A stretch of 64,000 bases of DNA from Ruania alba (GTDB lineage: Bacteria > Actinomycetota > Actinomycetes > Actinomycetales > Beutenbergiaceae): positions 868,001-932,000 of the forward strand of contig NZ_FNTX01000001.1 in assembly GCF_900105765.1 (NCBI RefSeq). Reading direction: 5' to 3'. Within the stretch, counting starts at the first letter, position 1. Each line of letters starts with the position of its first letter. A program made the translations under genes and the position numbers. Below are positions 19,058-27,732 of the stretch, one piece after another. Under the pieces are notes generated by a model. That model had not been told where the DNA came from and did not search any database. It saw only the letters and a list, made by a program, of their open reading frames with translations.

Positions 19058-20665
19058 GTGTTCGCAAGTCTCTCCGATCGGCTCTCCGCCACCTTCTCCT
19101 CGCTCCGCGGCAAGGGGCGGCTCTCCGAGGCGGACATCTCCGCGACTGTCGCCGAGATCCGCCGTGCCCTGCTCGATGCCGACGTGGCGGTCCCAGCGGT
19201 GCGCGCGTTCACGGCGGCTGTGCGCGAGCGGGCGGCCTCGGCGGAGGTGTCGTCCTCTCTCAACCCGGCGCAGCAGATCGTCAAGATCGTGCACGAGCAG
19301 CTCATCGAGATCCTCGGCGGCGCCTCCCGCGAGCTGAATCTGGCCAAGCGGCCACCGACGGTCATCATGCTGGCCGGTCTGCAGGGTGCGGGAAAGACGA
19401 CCCTTGCCGGAAAGCTGGGCTCGTGGCTGAAGGAGCAGGGTCACGCCCCGCTCCTGGTCGCCTCGGACCTGCAACGACCGAACGCCGTCAACCAGCTCGA
19501 GGTCGTTGGTAGGCAGGCGGGTGTCTCGGTCTGGGCACCTGAGCGAGGAAATGGCGTCGGTGACCCGGTGCAGGTGGCCCGATCCGGTGTGGAGCACGCA
19601 CGGGAGAAGCTCTACGACGTGGTGGTGGTCGACACCGCCGGTCGGCTCGGTGTGGACGCCGAGATGATGCAGCAGGCCGCCGATATCCGGGACGCCGTCA
19701 GCCCGGACGAGATCCTGTTCGTGCTGGACGCGATGATCGGTCAGGATGCCGTCACCACGGCGCAGGCGTTCGCCGACGGCGTGGGCTTCACCGGAGTGGT
19801 GCTCTCCAAGCTCGACGGTGACGCCCGCGGCGGTGCCGCCCTCTCGGTGCGCACCGTCACCGGAGCGCCCGTCCTGTTCGCCTCCACCGGTGAGAAGCTG
19901 CGCGACTTCGAGCGCTTCCACCCGGACCGGATGGCCTCGCGCATCCTCGACATGGGTGACGTGCTCACCCTCATCGAGCAGGCCGAGAAGGCGTTCGACG
20001 AGGACCAGGCCGCCGACCTCGCGAACAAGATGGCCGGTGACGGCGACTTCACGCTGCAGGACTTCCTGCAGCAGATGCAGCAACTGAAGAAGCTCGGCCC
20101 GATGAAGAAGATGCTCGAGATGCTCCCCGGGATGGGGCAGATGCGCGAGCAGTTGGAGAACTTCGACGAGTCCGAGGTCACCCGCATCGAGGCCATGGTG
20201 CAGTCGATGACACCGGCCGAGCGGTCGAACCCCAAGATCATCAACGGCTCGCGCCGCTCCCGGATCGCGCGTGGTTCGGGAACCACGGTCACCGAGATCA
20301 ATGGTCTCCTGGAGCGGTTCGAACAGGCGAAGACCATGATGCGTTCGATGGCGGCCAGCGGCGGACGCGGGATGCCGGGCATGCCAGGGGCCGGCGGCAT
20401 GCCGGGGATGGGTGGCCTGCCCGGCGGCGGGAAGAAGTCCCGCGGGAAGATGGCCCCACCGCCGAAGCGGAAGAAGGGCAAGTCCGGCAACCCCGCGAAA
20501 CGGGCACAGCAGGAGCGCGAGCTCGCCCAGCGAGCTGCCCAGAAAGAGAACGCCGGCCAGAGCGCGAGCGGCTCTGCCTTTGGTGTGGGGGCCGCGAAGG
20601 ACGAGCCGGTCGACCCCGCCTCGCTGGACCTCCCCCCGGGCTTCGAGAAGTTCCTGGGTCGCTGA
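19058..20665 (+). CDS. ffh: Signal recognition particle protein Ffh
   Basis: SRP54-type GTPase (535 aa) that binds 4.5S RNA and signal sequences. The N domain is at 1-95. The G domain has GLQGAGKTT (from 107), DTAGRLGVD and SKLDGDARGG. The methionine-rich M domain (about 300-450) includes MLPGMGQM and SRRSRIARGSG, the RNA-binding motif. A Gly/Met- and Lys/Pro-rich tail brings it above the usual 450 aa, as in many actinobacteria. GTG 19058 follows AAGGA. A possible -10, TATCCT, lies at 19012-19017. It pairs functionally with ftsY. Confidence 0.96.
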   Translation: MFASLSDRLSATFSSLRGKGRLSEADISATVAEIRRALLDADVAVPAVRAFTAAVRERAASAEVSSSLNPAQQIVKIVHEQLIEILGGASRELNLAKRPPTVIMLAGLQGAGKTTLAGKLGSWLKEQGHAPLLVASDLQRPNAVNQLEVVGRQAGVSVWAPERGNGVGDPVQVARSGVEHAREKLYDVVVVDTAGRLGVDAEMMQQAADIRDAVSPDEILFVLDAMIGQDAVTTAQAFADGVGFTGVVLSKLDGDARGGAALSVRTVTGAPVLFASTGEKLRDFERFHPDRMASRILDMGDVLTLIEQAEKAFDEDQAADLANKMAGDGDFTLQDFLQQMQQLKKLGPMKKMLEMLPGMGQMREQLENFDESEVTRIEAMVQSMTPAERSNPKIINGSRRSRIARGSGTTVTEINGLLERFEQAKTMMRSMAASGGRGMPGMPGAGGMPGMGGLPGGGKKSRGKMAPPPKRKKGKSGNPAKRAQQERELAQRAAQKENAGQSASGSAFGVGAAKDEPVDPASLDLPPGFEKFLGR

Positions 20666-20670
20666 CGAGC

Positions 20671-21759
20671 GTGCCGGAGACCTACCGTCTCACCGGACCG
20701 GTGCTCACCGGTCCCGGTCAGGAGTGCGGTGGTGTGTGGGTGCACGAGGGGCGGCTGACCTTCGCCGATCCTGGAGCCGCTGAGGAGATCCGCGGGTGGG
20801 TGCTGCCGGGCCTGGTGGACGTGCACTGCCACATCGGCCTGGGACCGGACGGACCGGTGGACCGGGGCGTGGCGCTGGATCAGGCGAGGCAAGACCTGCG
20901 CGCGGGCACGCTGCTGGTCCGGGACGCCGGTTCTCCGGCGGACACGCGGTGGCTCGACCAGGTACCGGACGCGCCGGAGATCATCCGGGCGGGACACCAC
21001 CTCGCCCGGCCCAAGCGCTACCTGCGCCACTATGCCCGCGAGCTCGACGACGTGGCCGAGCTACCGGAGGCGATGGCCGAGGAGGCGCGCCGCGGCGACG
21101 GGTGGGTCAAGCTCGTCGGCGACTGGATCGACCGGGCCAGGGGAGCAGACGCCGACCTCGAACCGCTCTGGCCCCGGGACCAGCTGGTGGCCGGGGTGGC
21201 TGCCGCACACGCTGAGGGTGCCCGGGTCACCGTGCACACCTTCGCCACGGAGACGCTCGAGGACCTGTTCGAGGCCGGAGTGGACTGCATCGAGCACGGC
21301 ACCGGGATGACTCCGGCGCACATCGACCGCGCCGCCGAGGCCGGCATCGCGGTGGTTCCGACGATGCTGCAGGTGGCCAACTTCGCGTCGATCGCGGCAC
21401 AGGGCGAGGTGAAGTTTCCGCGTTTCGCGGGCCGGATGCGGACCATGTTCGCCCGGCGTGAGCAGCACGTGCGCGACCTGCACGAGGCGGGGGTGCGTTT
21501 GCTGCTGGGTACCGACGCGGGCGGCACCATCGGGCACGGCCGACTCGCCGACGAGGCCCGTGCGTTGGTCGACGCAGGGATACCGACAGCCGACGTGGTG
21601 GCAGCCGCCACCTGGTCGGCACGGGAGTTCCTGGGCCGGCCAGGAATCTTCGAGGGGGCGCCCGCCGATGTGGTGATCTACCCCGCGGATCCGCGCCAGG
21701 AGATCGGCGTGCTCGCGCACCCTCGCGCGGTCGTCCGCGCCGGCCGCCGCCTCAGCTGA
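20671..21759 (+). CDS. Amidohydrolase family protein (imidazolonepropionase-like metal hydrolase)
   Basis: A 362-aa TIM-barrel metal-dependent hydrolase. Metal ligands are visible in order: HxH at His52/His54 (VDVHCHIG), His189 (VTVHTFA), His209 (CIEHGTG) and Asp282 (LLGTDAGG); Lys147 (WVKLVGDW) could be the carboxylated lysine. Family members hydrolyse amide, imide or peptide bonds in cyclic or N-substituted substrates; this one's substrate is unknown. It starts at GTG 20671, five bases after the ffh stop, so it may ride on ffh transcription. It is an insertion relative to the usual ffh-rpsP neighbourhood. Confidence 0.82.
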   Translation: MPETYRLTGPVLTGPGQECGGVWVHEGRLTFADPGAAEEIRGWVLPGLVDVHCHIGLGPDGPVDRGVALDQARQDLRAGTLLVRDAGSPADTRWLDQVPDAPEIIRAGHHLARPKRYLRHYARELDDVAELPEAMAEEARRGDGWVKLVGDWIDRARGADADLEPLWPRDQLVAGVAAAHAEGARVTVHTFATETLEDLFEAGVDCIEHGTGMTPAHIDRAAEAGIAVVPTMLQVANFASIAAQGEVKFPRFAGRMRTMFARREQHVRDLHEAGVRLLLGTDAGGTIGHGRLADEARALVDAGIPTADVVAAATWSAREFLGRPGIFEGAPADVVIYPADPRQEIGVLAHPRAVVRAGRRLS

Positions 21760-21820
21760 CCTCGCGCCCGCCGGCACCGGGATGGTTCGACGGCGGCAAG
21801 GATTCGACGCAGCGGCCCAC

Positions 21821-21872
21821 TTGACGCATGTCTAGTTCTCTGGTTCATTAGTCGAGTAACGAACCAAAGAAC
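21821..21872 (+). promoter_or_regulatory. Promoter and operator of the YtrA-type ABC operon
   Basis: A 12-base inverted repeat, GTTCTCTGGTTC (21835-21846) and GAACCAAAGAAC (21861-21872), matches at 11 of 12 positions with a 14-base spacer, ending 10 bases before the regulator's GTG. A -35-like TTGACG lies at 21821-21826, so the palindrome covers the expected -10 and start site. This is the layout of an autorepressed GntR/YtrA operon. Confidence 0.65.
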
Positions 21873-21882
21873 GGAGGTCGTC

Positions 21883-22239
21883 GTGTTCGACGGACGCGAC
21901 CCGATCTACCTGCAGATCGCCGACCAGATCCGTAGCGATGTCGTCGCAGGGCGACTCCACGAGGGGGACCAGGTGATGTCTACCACCCAGTACGCCCAGA
22001 CGTACCGCATCAACCCCGCCACCGCGGCGAAGGCGTTCACCGAGCTGGTCGACGACGGGGTGCTCTACAAGCAGCGTGGCGTCGGCATGTTCGTGGCTGA
22101 GGGGGCGAGCGAGCGGCTGCGTGCCTCCCGGCGCGCCACCTTCGTCGACGAGCGGCTCGTCCCGGTGCTGCGTGAGGCGCACGAGCTGGGCATGCAGACC
22201 GACGACCTCATCGCACAGATCCGGAAGGTGTTTCCATGA
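21883..22239 (+). CDS. GntR family transcriptional regulator, YtrA subfamily
   Basis: A 118-aa short GntR repressor. The winged helix-turn-helix (about 5-72; DPIYLQIADQIR, INPATAAKAFTEL, GVGMFV) is followed by only a short helical C-terminus (about 75-118), as in YtrA regulators that control adjacent ABC transporters. GTG 21883 follows GGAGG (21873-21877). It overlaps the downstream ATPase start by four bases. The perfect-geometry palindrome just upstream suggests autoregulation. The inducing signal is unknown; YtrA relatives answer to cell-wall antibiotics or other envelope stress. Confidence 0.88.
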   Translation: MFDGRDPIYLQIADQIRSDVVAGRLHEGDQVMSTTQYAQTYRINPATAAKAFTELVDDGVLYKQRGVGMFVAEGASERLRASRRATFVDERLVPVLREAHELGMQTDDLIAQIRKVFP

Positions 22240-23156
22240 GGGACGCGACCGAGGCCGGGCTTGCCGTCGACCTCGACCACGTGGGTGCGAGCTACGGACG
22301 CACCGAGGCGCTGGACGGAGTCAGTGCCACGATCCCGAAGGGGTCGATCACCGGGCTGCTCGGCCGGAACGGCTCCGGCAAGACCACCCTGCTCTCGTTG
22401 CTGGCGTCACTACGGCGCCCCAGTTTCGGGCGTGTCCTGGTCGACGGGCGGGATCCGTTCGAGGACGAGGCGCTGATGGAGCAGGTCTGCCTCGTCCGGG
22501 AGTCCGGTGACGTGCTGCCCGAGGAGCGCATCGCGGTGAACCTTCGGTATGCCGCCTCGGCGCGCCCGAACTGGGACGAGGACCTGGCCGGCCGGCTCCT
22601 CGACGTCTTCGAGCTGCGCGCGCGGGACACGGTGAACCAGCTCTCCCGCGGGAAACGCTCCGCCCTCGGCGTCGTCGTCGGTCTTGCCTCCCGGGCGCCC
22701 CTGACCATGCTCGACGAGGTGCACCTGGGCATGGATGCGCCGTCCCGGTACGCGTTCTACGACGCGCTGCTCGAGGACTATCTCGCCCATCCGCGCACCA
22801 TCGTTGTCTCCAGCCACCTGATCGATGAGCTGGACCGGATGCTCGAGCACGTCATCATCCTGCACCAAGGTCGCACATTGGTGGCCACCGACGTGGAACG
22901 TCTCCGGGCGCGGGGTGTGAGCCTCACCGGCCGGACGGCGGAGGTCACCGCGCTGGTCCGCGATGAACCATCGCTGGAGGTGCTCTCCGAGCGCAGCCTC
23001 GGCCCCACCACGGAGGTGACCGTCATCGACCGGGCGCCCGCCGGGCCGGACCCGGACACTCTCGCGCGACTGCGCGGCAGCGGTGTCGAGATCGGGCCGG
23101 TGGGCCTGCAGGACCTGTTCGTCCACCTGACCGCCTCATCGGAGACCGTCTCATGA
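22236..23156 (+). CDS. ABC transporter ATP-binding protein (YtrB-like)
   Basis: A 306-aa ATPase with Walker A GRNGSGKTT, a divergent signature QLSRGKRSAL in place of LSGGQ, Walker B LTMLDEVHLGMD and H-loop SSHLIDE. Signatures of this LSRG type occur in YtrB-like ATPases encoded with YtrA regulators. A C-terminal 80-residue extension probably contacts the permease. It likely works with the membrane protein encoded directly downstream (four-base overlap at both ends of the gene), exporting or sensing an unknown, possibly antibiotic, compound. Confidence 0.85.
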   Translation: MRDATEAGLAVDLDHVGASYGRTEALDGVSATIPKGSITGLLGRNGSGKTTLLSLLASLRRPSFGRVLVDGRDPFEDEALMEQVCLVRESGDVLPEERIAVNLRYAASARPNWDEDLAGRLLDVFELRARDTVNQLSRGKRSALGVVVGLASRAPLTMLDEVHLGMDAPSRYAFYDALLEDYLAHPRTIVVSSHLIDELDRMLEHVIILHQGRTLVATDVERLRARGVSLTGRTAEVTALVRDEPSLEVLSERSLGPTTEVTVIDRAPAGPDPDTLARLRGSGVEIGPVGLQDLFVHLTASSETVS

Positions 23157-23950
23157 ACCGCTCGTCCACTTCCTCCGACATCACCGGTCTCACCGGCGGC
23201 GCGATGCGCCTCGCCGGGCGGCCGAACCCGGCCCTGCCGCAATGGTGGCGCACGATGCGCTGGATGCTCGGCATGCAGGCCTATCTCGCCGTGTGGTTCT
23301 GGGGTGTCATCCTGGTGCTCGAGGCCGCGGCGCTGCTGATCTTCGGCCGCCTGGACGCGGTCACGATGTCCTATCTCCAGTTTGCCGTGCACGGGACGCT
23401 GTGGTTCCCCTTCGCGATGATGATCACCATCACTGCGGCGCAGCTGACCGTGCACGTCGCTGCCGGGATGACCCGGAGGTCCTTCGCCGTGGCGGCGGTC
23501 GGCACTGCGGCCGTCATGGCTCTCGGGTACGGGATCGTGCTCGCGGGAGGCATGGTCGCCGAGGGGGCGCTCTACCAGGCCATGGACTGGCCGCACGTGC
23601 ACGTGGCGAACATGGAGACGTCCGGGAACGGGTTCCTCGAACCGTGGACCCACGGTTTCGCCACCTCGGCCGTGATGTACGCCGTCCGCACTTTCTCCGG
23701 AGCCGTGGCCGGTCTTCTCGTCGGGATCGGCTACTACCGGTACGGCCCCTGGCGCGGGACCGCCCTCCTCCCGCTGACCGCGCTGCCGGCGCTGCTGGGC
23801 CAGGACGCGATCGTCGACCTGCTCGGCGGGGCCGTCGGCTGGCATCCGCTCACCCTCGCGCTGCTCGGTCTCGTGCTGCCCCTGCTCGGTGCTCTGGCGT
23901 ACCGCCGACTGACCCGTTCGGTGCCGATCCGAACGATGGGAGGAACCTGA
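23153..23950 (+). CDS. ABC transporter membrane protein of the YtrA operon
   Basis: A 265-aa protein with about six hydrophobic helices (for example around residues 45-65, 78-103, 107-130, 165-190, 197-220 and 225-250) and no enzymatic motif. It is most likely the permease for the preceding ATPase, given the ATGA overlap and position. The sequence is not a recognisable ABC-2 family member by eye, so the assignment rests on context. Confidence 0.68.
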   Translation: MNRSSTSSDITGLTGGAMRLAGRPNPALPQWWRTMRWMLGMQAYLAVWFWGVILVLEAAALLIFGRLDAVTMSYLQFAVHGTLWFPFAMMITITAAQLTVHVAAGMTRRSFAVAAVGTAAVMALGYGIVLAGGMVAEGALYQAMDWPHVHVANMETSGNGFLEPWTHGFATSAVMYAVRTFSGAVAGLLVGIGYYRYGPWRGTALLPLTALPALLGQDAIVDLLGGAVGWHPLTLALLGLVLPLLGALAYRRLTRSVPIRTMGGT

Positions 23951-23951
23951 G

Positions 23952-24887
23952 ATGACCCTCGCAGAACCTGTGATCGAGATCGCCGGCCTGCACAAGTCCT
24001 ATGGCAGCACTCGCGCTGTGGACGGGATCGACCTGATGATCCGGCGTGGCGAGATCTTCGGCATTCTCGGACCCAACGGTGCCGGCAAGACCACCACGGT
24101 CGAGCTGCTCGCGGGGCTACGTGATGCCGATGCCGGCACCATCACCGTGCTGGGGACCGACCCGCAGCGTGACCCGGCCGTACTCCGCGAACGGCTCGGT
24201 ATTCAGCTGCAGGCATCCCGGTTGCCGGCGAAGATCCGCGTGCGAGAAGCTCTCGAGCTCTACGCCTCGTTCTACGCCGACCCAGCCGACCCTCAGGACC
24301 TGATGGACCAGCTAGGGCTCACCGAGAAGGCCGACTCGGGTTTCGCGTCGCTCTCGGGTGGTCAGCAACAGCGCCTGTCGATCGCCCTGGCTCTCATCGG
24401 CAATCCCGAGATCGCGATCCTCGACGAGCTCACCACCGGCCTGGATCCGCAGGCCCGCCGGGAGACCTGGTCGCTGATCGAACAGGTCCGTGATCGCGGT
24501 GTCACCATCGTGCTCGTCACCCATTTCATGGACGAGGCGGAACGCCTCGCCGATCGGCTGGCGATCATCGACGCCGGCCGTGTGGTCGCCGAGGGCAGCC
24601 CCGCAGACCTCACCGCCCTACCGGAGGACCGCCGTCGGTTCCGGATGCGCCTCCCCAGCGTGGGTGACCTCGATCCGACGGTCGTCCAGCTCAACCAGCT
24701 GCCCGAGGTGCGCTCCGTCGAGCGCACGGGCGACGAGATCGAGGTCGTCGGGAGCCGCCGGGCGCTCCCGGCTGTGGTGCTCGCCCTGGCCGATCGCGAC
24801 GTCGTCCCGGAGGAGGTCCGCACGCTCACCCGGTCGCTCGAGGACGTCTTCGTCGAGCTGACCGCCATCCACCCTCAGGAGGTCTAG
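23952..24887 (+). CDS. ABC transporter ATP-binding protein (ABC-2 drug/antibiotic export type)
   Basis: A 311-aa ATPase of the DrrA/CcmA-like class, with Walker A GPNGAGKTTT, signature SLSGGQQQRLSIA, Walker B AILDELTTGLDP and H-loop VTHFMDEAERLADR. A C-terminal domain (about 225-311) is typical of exporters. It starts one base after the previous stop, and its TAG is followed directly by the GTG of its permease. Second ATPase of the same operon, so the regulator controls two transporter modules. Confidence 0.9.
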   Translation: MTLAEPVIEIAGLHKSYGSTRAVDGIDLMIRRGEIFGILGPNGAGKTTTVELLAGLRDADAGTITVLGTDPQRDPAVLRERLGIQLQASRLPAKIRVREALELYASFYADPADPQDLMDQLGLTEKADSGFASLSGGQQQRLSIALALIGNPEIAILDELTTGLDPQARRETWSLIEQVRDRGVTIVLVTHFMDEAERLADRLAIIDAGRVVAEGSPADLTALPEDRRRFRMRLPSVGDLDPTVVQLNQLPEVRSVERTGDEIEVVGSRRALPAVVLALADRDVVPEEVRTLTRSLEDVFVELTAIHPQEV

Positions 24888-25679
24888 GTGTCCGTTCTCG
24901 ATCCGACCCGCCCGGCGCGCATCGTCCCCCGCGGCTCCAGGCAGCTGCTGCGCACTGAGACGAAGCTGTTCCTGCGCGATCCGGGCTCGGTCTTCTTCGC
25001 CCTCGTGTTCCCGGCGCTCGTCCTGCTCGGGGTCGGCCTCGTCATTCCCGGGATGGACGAGGTGATCACCGATCCCGGACCGCTGCAGGGCCAGCCCACG
25101 ATCGTGGTGATGCTTCCCGCCGTGCTCGCCACGGCGATCGCCACACCGGCCCTGACGACTGTGCCGGTGACGCTCGCGACCTACCGGGAACAGGGCATCC
25201 TGACACGGCTGTCCACCACTCCGATGCGCCCGCAGGGTGTGCTCGCGGCGCACCTGACGATCGGGGTGACCACGTTCCTGGTGGCCATCGCCCTTGCTCT
25301 CACCGTCGGTGCGGCGGTCTTCGGGCTCCCGAGGATGGGACACCTGCCGGCCACGGTGGGCGGCATCGTCCTCGCCGCCGTGGCCGTCTTCGGCCTGGGC
25401 CTGATCATCGCCGCACGCGCCACGAAGGGCAGCACCGCCCAGGCGTTCGGGATGCTGCTGTACTTCCCGATGCTGTTCTTCGCGGGCCTGTGGACCCCGC
25501 GCCCGATCATGCCCGACGCCGTCGCTGCAGTGGCCACGTGGACGCCACTGGGTGCGGCGAGCCAGGCCATCGAGGAGGCCTGGTTCACCGGCCAGGTGCC
25601 ATGGCTCCCGCTCGGCGTGCTGTGCGGCTATGCCGTGGTCACCGTCGTGGTGGCGGTGCGGCTGTTCCGCTGGCGCTGA
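24888..25679 (+). CDS. ABC-2 type transporter permease
   Basis: A 263-aa ABC-2 permease. It has an N-terminal cytosolic stretch, then about six helices; the ABC-2 signature region lies around FGLGLIIAARATKGSTAQAFGM and the late LFFAGLWTPR. It functions as a homodimer with the preceding ATPase, probably exporting a hydrophobic or lipid-like substrate. GTG 24888 abuts the ATPase stop. Last gene of the operon; it converges on the siderophore-interacting protein gene four bases away. Confidence 0.88.
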   Translation: MSVLDPTRPARIVPRGSRQLLRTETKLFLRDPGSVFFALVFPALVLLGVGLVIPGMDEVITDPGPLQGQPTIVVMLPAVLATAIATPALTTVPVTLATYREQGILTRLSTTPMRPQGVLAAHLTIGVTTFLVAIALALTVGAAVFGLPRMGHLPATVGGIVLAAVAVFGLGLIIAARATKGSTAQAFGMLLYFPMLFFAGLWTPRPIMPDAVAAVATWTPLGAASQAIEEAWFTGQVPWLPLGVLCGYAVVTVVVAVRLFRWR

Positions 25680-25694
25680 TCATCACCCCAGCGG
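25667..25694. terminator. Possible bidirectional terminator hairpin
   Basis: CCGCTGG (25667-25673) and CCAGCGG (25688-25694) form a 7-base stem around the convergent stops of the ABC-2 permease and the siderophore-interacting protein. The loop is 14 bases, so it is only moderately convincing. Confidence 0.35.
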
Positions 25695-26543
25695 GCGGGG
25701 CCGGTCGTTCCAGTACCCCTGTGCGTGCACTCGCCTGCGCGCGATCCCGGCGGCGGTGAGCTCCTCCCGCAGTCGCGCCACGTGCTGGCTCTCGGTGGCC
25801 GACCACGCGTAGAACCTGTCACCGAGCTCGCGTGCCGCCGCACCGTGCGCCCCGACCCACGCGTGCACCGCGGCCACCAGAGCGGCGCCGCCGGCCTGGC
25901 GGGGCTCCCGGTGCACGATCTCGACGGAACGCCCCGGCCCCGTGCACACCTCCCGCACCCAGTCGATGTCGCCGAGGTCGCCCGTCTCAAGCACGATCTC
26001 GGCCCGGACGCTGGACGGCAATGCCGACGCGATGCCCGCGATCGCGGGGAAGGCGGTCTCGTCGCCGGCGAGCAGCACACGGGTGGCGCTGCCCGGGCGC
26101 CACTGCACCCCGTGGCCCTGGCCCCGGTCAAGCCGGTGGTCCGGTGCGGAGAGGAACAGCGTCTCACCCGCACGGGTGCTCTGGGCCCACCGACTGGCCG
26201 GCCCAGGGCTGGCATGGCAGTACATGTCCAGGTCCAGCTCGGCTCGCTCCGGGCGGGAGGCGGAGACGGTATAGCTGCGGAGCACGGGCCGCCGGTCGGC
26301 GGCGACAGCGCGCCAACGGCGCCGCCAGCTGTGTTCGGGCTGGCCCGCCAGCAGCTCCTCCGGCCAGCCGTGCCCGGCCACCGGGAGCAGGATCTTCAGG
26401 CGCTGGTCGAGTCCGCGCGGGGTCACGTGGTGCAGGCCGGACCCGGCGAGCCGGATCCGCAGGAAGGCAGGGGAGAGGCGCTCGACGGCGTCCACACGGG
26501 TCTCGAAGAGGACGTTCGGGGAGTGCTGGAACGGGCTGGCCAT
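25683..26543 (-). CDS. Siderophore-interacting protein (FAD-binding ferric-siderophore reductase family)
   Basis: A 286-aa SIP-family flavoprotein. An N-terminal FAD-binding barrel contains RSYTVS (about 90-95), and a C-terminal SIP domain contains LLAGDETAFPAIAG, FYAWSATES and the closing QGYWND. Such enzymes reduce ferric siderophores in the cytosol with NAD(P)H or ferredoxin to release iron. No siderophore transporter or synthesis gene is nearby, so it is an orphan here. ATG at 26543; a -10-like TAGCCT is nine bases upstream on the minus strand and no ribosome site is clear. Convergent with the YtrA operon. Confidence 0.9.
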   Translation of the reverse strand: MASPFQHSPNVLFETRVDAVERLSPAFLRIRLAGSGLHHVTPRGLDQRLKILLPVAGHGWPEELLAGQPEHSWRRRWRAVAADRRPVLRSYTVSASRPERAELDLDMYCHASPGPASRWAQSTRAGETLFLSAPDHRLDRGQGHGVQWRPGSATRVLLAGDETAFPAIAGIASALPSSVRAEIVLETGDLGDIDWVREVCTGPGRSVEIVHREPRQAGGAALVAAVHAWVGAHGAAARELGDRFYAWSATESQHVARLREELTAAGIARRRVHAQGYWNDRPRPLG

Positions 26544-26690
26544 CGTGGCGAGAGGCTACCGCGACGGGCGGCCGGCAACCCGGTGGCACCGTGGATGGGC
26601 GAGTGTCGTGGCGTACCGTCGGTGAGCGACATCACGTGCCAGCACCGACCGCGGCACCGGTCGAAGTAGAGACTGCACCCTGGCATCTGG

Positions 26691-26696
26691 CAGAAT
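26691..26696 (+). promoter_or_regulatory. Putative -10 of the rpsP operon
   Basis: CAGAAT at 26691-26696, about 130 bases before rpsP; no strong -35 was found. The rest of the 281-base gap 26544-26824 shows no gene. Confidence 0.35.
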
Positions 26697-26824
26697 GACC
26701 CGCTGTACCCGCGTGTGTCCGGCCCTCTCACCGAACAGCTCGCGTGTCCCGAGTCAGGCTGATCACCCCGCCCCACGGGTCGGTCGGCATGCTCACCCCA
26801 CACGAACCAGGAGTGACCACCACT

Positions 26825-27328
26825 GTGGCCGTCAAGATCCGTCTGAAGCGCCTCGGCAAGATCCGTGCGCCGTTCTACCGTGTCGTCGTCGCCGATTCCC
26901 GTAAGAAGCGCGACGGACGCGTGATCGAGGAGATCGGTAAGTACCACCCCACCGAGGAGCCCTCGCTGATCGACATCGACGGCGAGCGCGCTCGTTACTG
27001 GCTCGGTGTCGGCGCGCAGCCGTCCGAGCAGGTGCTCGCGCTGCTGAAGGTGACCGGTGACTGGCAGACCTTCAAGGGCCTTCCGGGCGCCGAGGGCACT
27101 CTGCAGACCAAGGGCGATGGAGCCGACGCCGCCGCGGAGGCCGTGAAGGCCGCCGAGGCCGACGCCGAGCTCCGCAAGGCCAAGGCTGCCGAGGCCAAGG
27201 AAGCGGCTGCCAAGGAGGCTGAGGCCCCCGCCGAGGAGCCTGCTGCTGAGGAGCCGGCCGCCGAGGAGCCAGCCGCTGAAGATCCTGCTGCGGAGGCCAA
27301 GGCCGACGCCGACACGAGCGAGGCCTGA
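26825..27328 (+). CDS. rpsP: 30S ribosomal protein bS16 with acidic Ala/Glu/Pro tail
   Basis: Small-subunit assembly protein. Residues 1-80 are canonical bS16 ([33 protein letters not shown]). The remaining 85 or so residues are an Ala/Glu-rich low-complexity tail with EEPAA repeats, common but variable in actinobacteria; total 167 aa. GTG 26825 (MAVKIRL) is chosen because it gives the family N-terminus and follows AGGAG at 26811-26815; the frame is open further upstream with no conservation. First gene of the rpsP-khpA pair. Confidence 0.95.
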   Translation: MAVKIRLKRLGKIRAPFYRVVVADSRKKRDGRVIEEIGKYHPTEEPSLIDIDGERARYWLGVGAQPSEQVLALLKVTGDWQTFKGLPGAEGTLQTKGDGADAAAEAVKAAEADAELRKAKAAEAKEAAAKEAEAPAEEPAAEEPAAEEPAAEDPAAEAKADADTSEA

Positions 27329-27336
27329 TCACCACC

Positions 27337-27576
27337 ATGCTGGCCGACTCGCTCGAGCACCTGGTCCGCGGCATCGTGGACAACCCCGACGACGTCCGAG
27401 TCTCCGCGAAGACTCTCCGGCGCGGTGAGCTGCTTGAGGTGCGGGTGAATCCCAGCGACCTCGGCCGCGTGATCGGCCGGTCGGGTCGGACCGCGAAGTC
27501 GTTGCGCACCGTGATCGGTGCGCTCTCCACCGACGGGCCGGTCCGGGTGGACGTCGTGGACGTCGACCGCCGGTGA
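27337..27576 (+). CDS. khpA: KH domain RNA-binding protein KhpA (YlqC)
   Basis: A 79-aa single type II KH domain with the GxxG loop in VIGRSGRTAKSLR. KhpA pairs with KhpB to bind structured RNAs, and links to cell elongation and division in Gram-positives. Located directly after rpsP as in most actinobacteria and Firmicutes. ATG 27337 is eight bases after the rpsP stop. A strong hairpin follows. Confidence 0.92.
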   Translation: MLADSLEHLVRGIVDNPDDVRVSAKTLRRGELLEVRVNPSDLGRVIGRSGRTAKSLRTVIGALSTDGPVRVDVVDVDRR

Positions 27577-27584
27577 CATCGCCT

Positions 27585-27617
27585 TCAGGCCCGCCCCGCA
27601 CGTCGGGGCGGGCCTGA
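27585..27617 (+). terminator. Strong hairpin terminator after khpA
   Basis: Perfect 14-base stem TCAGGCCCGCCCCG / CGGGGCGGGCCTGA with loop CACGT, eight bases after the khpA stop. No U tract, a common actinobacterial form. It separates rpsP-khpA from rimM. Confidence 0.75.
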
Positions 27618-27720
27618 GGTATGTCTGTGCCCAGAAGTCCCGGGGCCGGCATCCTCACAGCCACCCACGCCACAGCGTGAGACGCGACGGCTACGACCGT
27701 CAGGGGTCGCCGTCGTGGGC

Positions 27721-27726
27721 CAAGAT
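27721..27726 (+). promoter_or_regulatory. -10 hexamer for rimM
   Basis: CAAGAT ends six bases before GTG 27733, fitting a leaderless start. The intervening GGAAAG could also act as a ribosome site on a longer transcript. Confidence 0.35.
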
Positions 27727-27732
27727 GGAAAG

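Noticed and set aside
21100-21120. Cysteine/histidine pattern of the amidohydrolase taken as a dihydropyrimidinase
   Set aside because: The carboxylated-lysine context and substrate loops are not clear enough; only the amidohydrolase family is supported.
22600-22760. Non-canonical LSRGKR signature read as an inactivated ABC ATPase
   Set aside because: Walker A, the Asp-Glu of Walker B and the H-loop are intact, and LSRG-type signatures are normal in YtrB-like ATPases.
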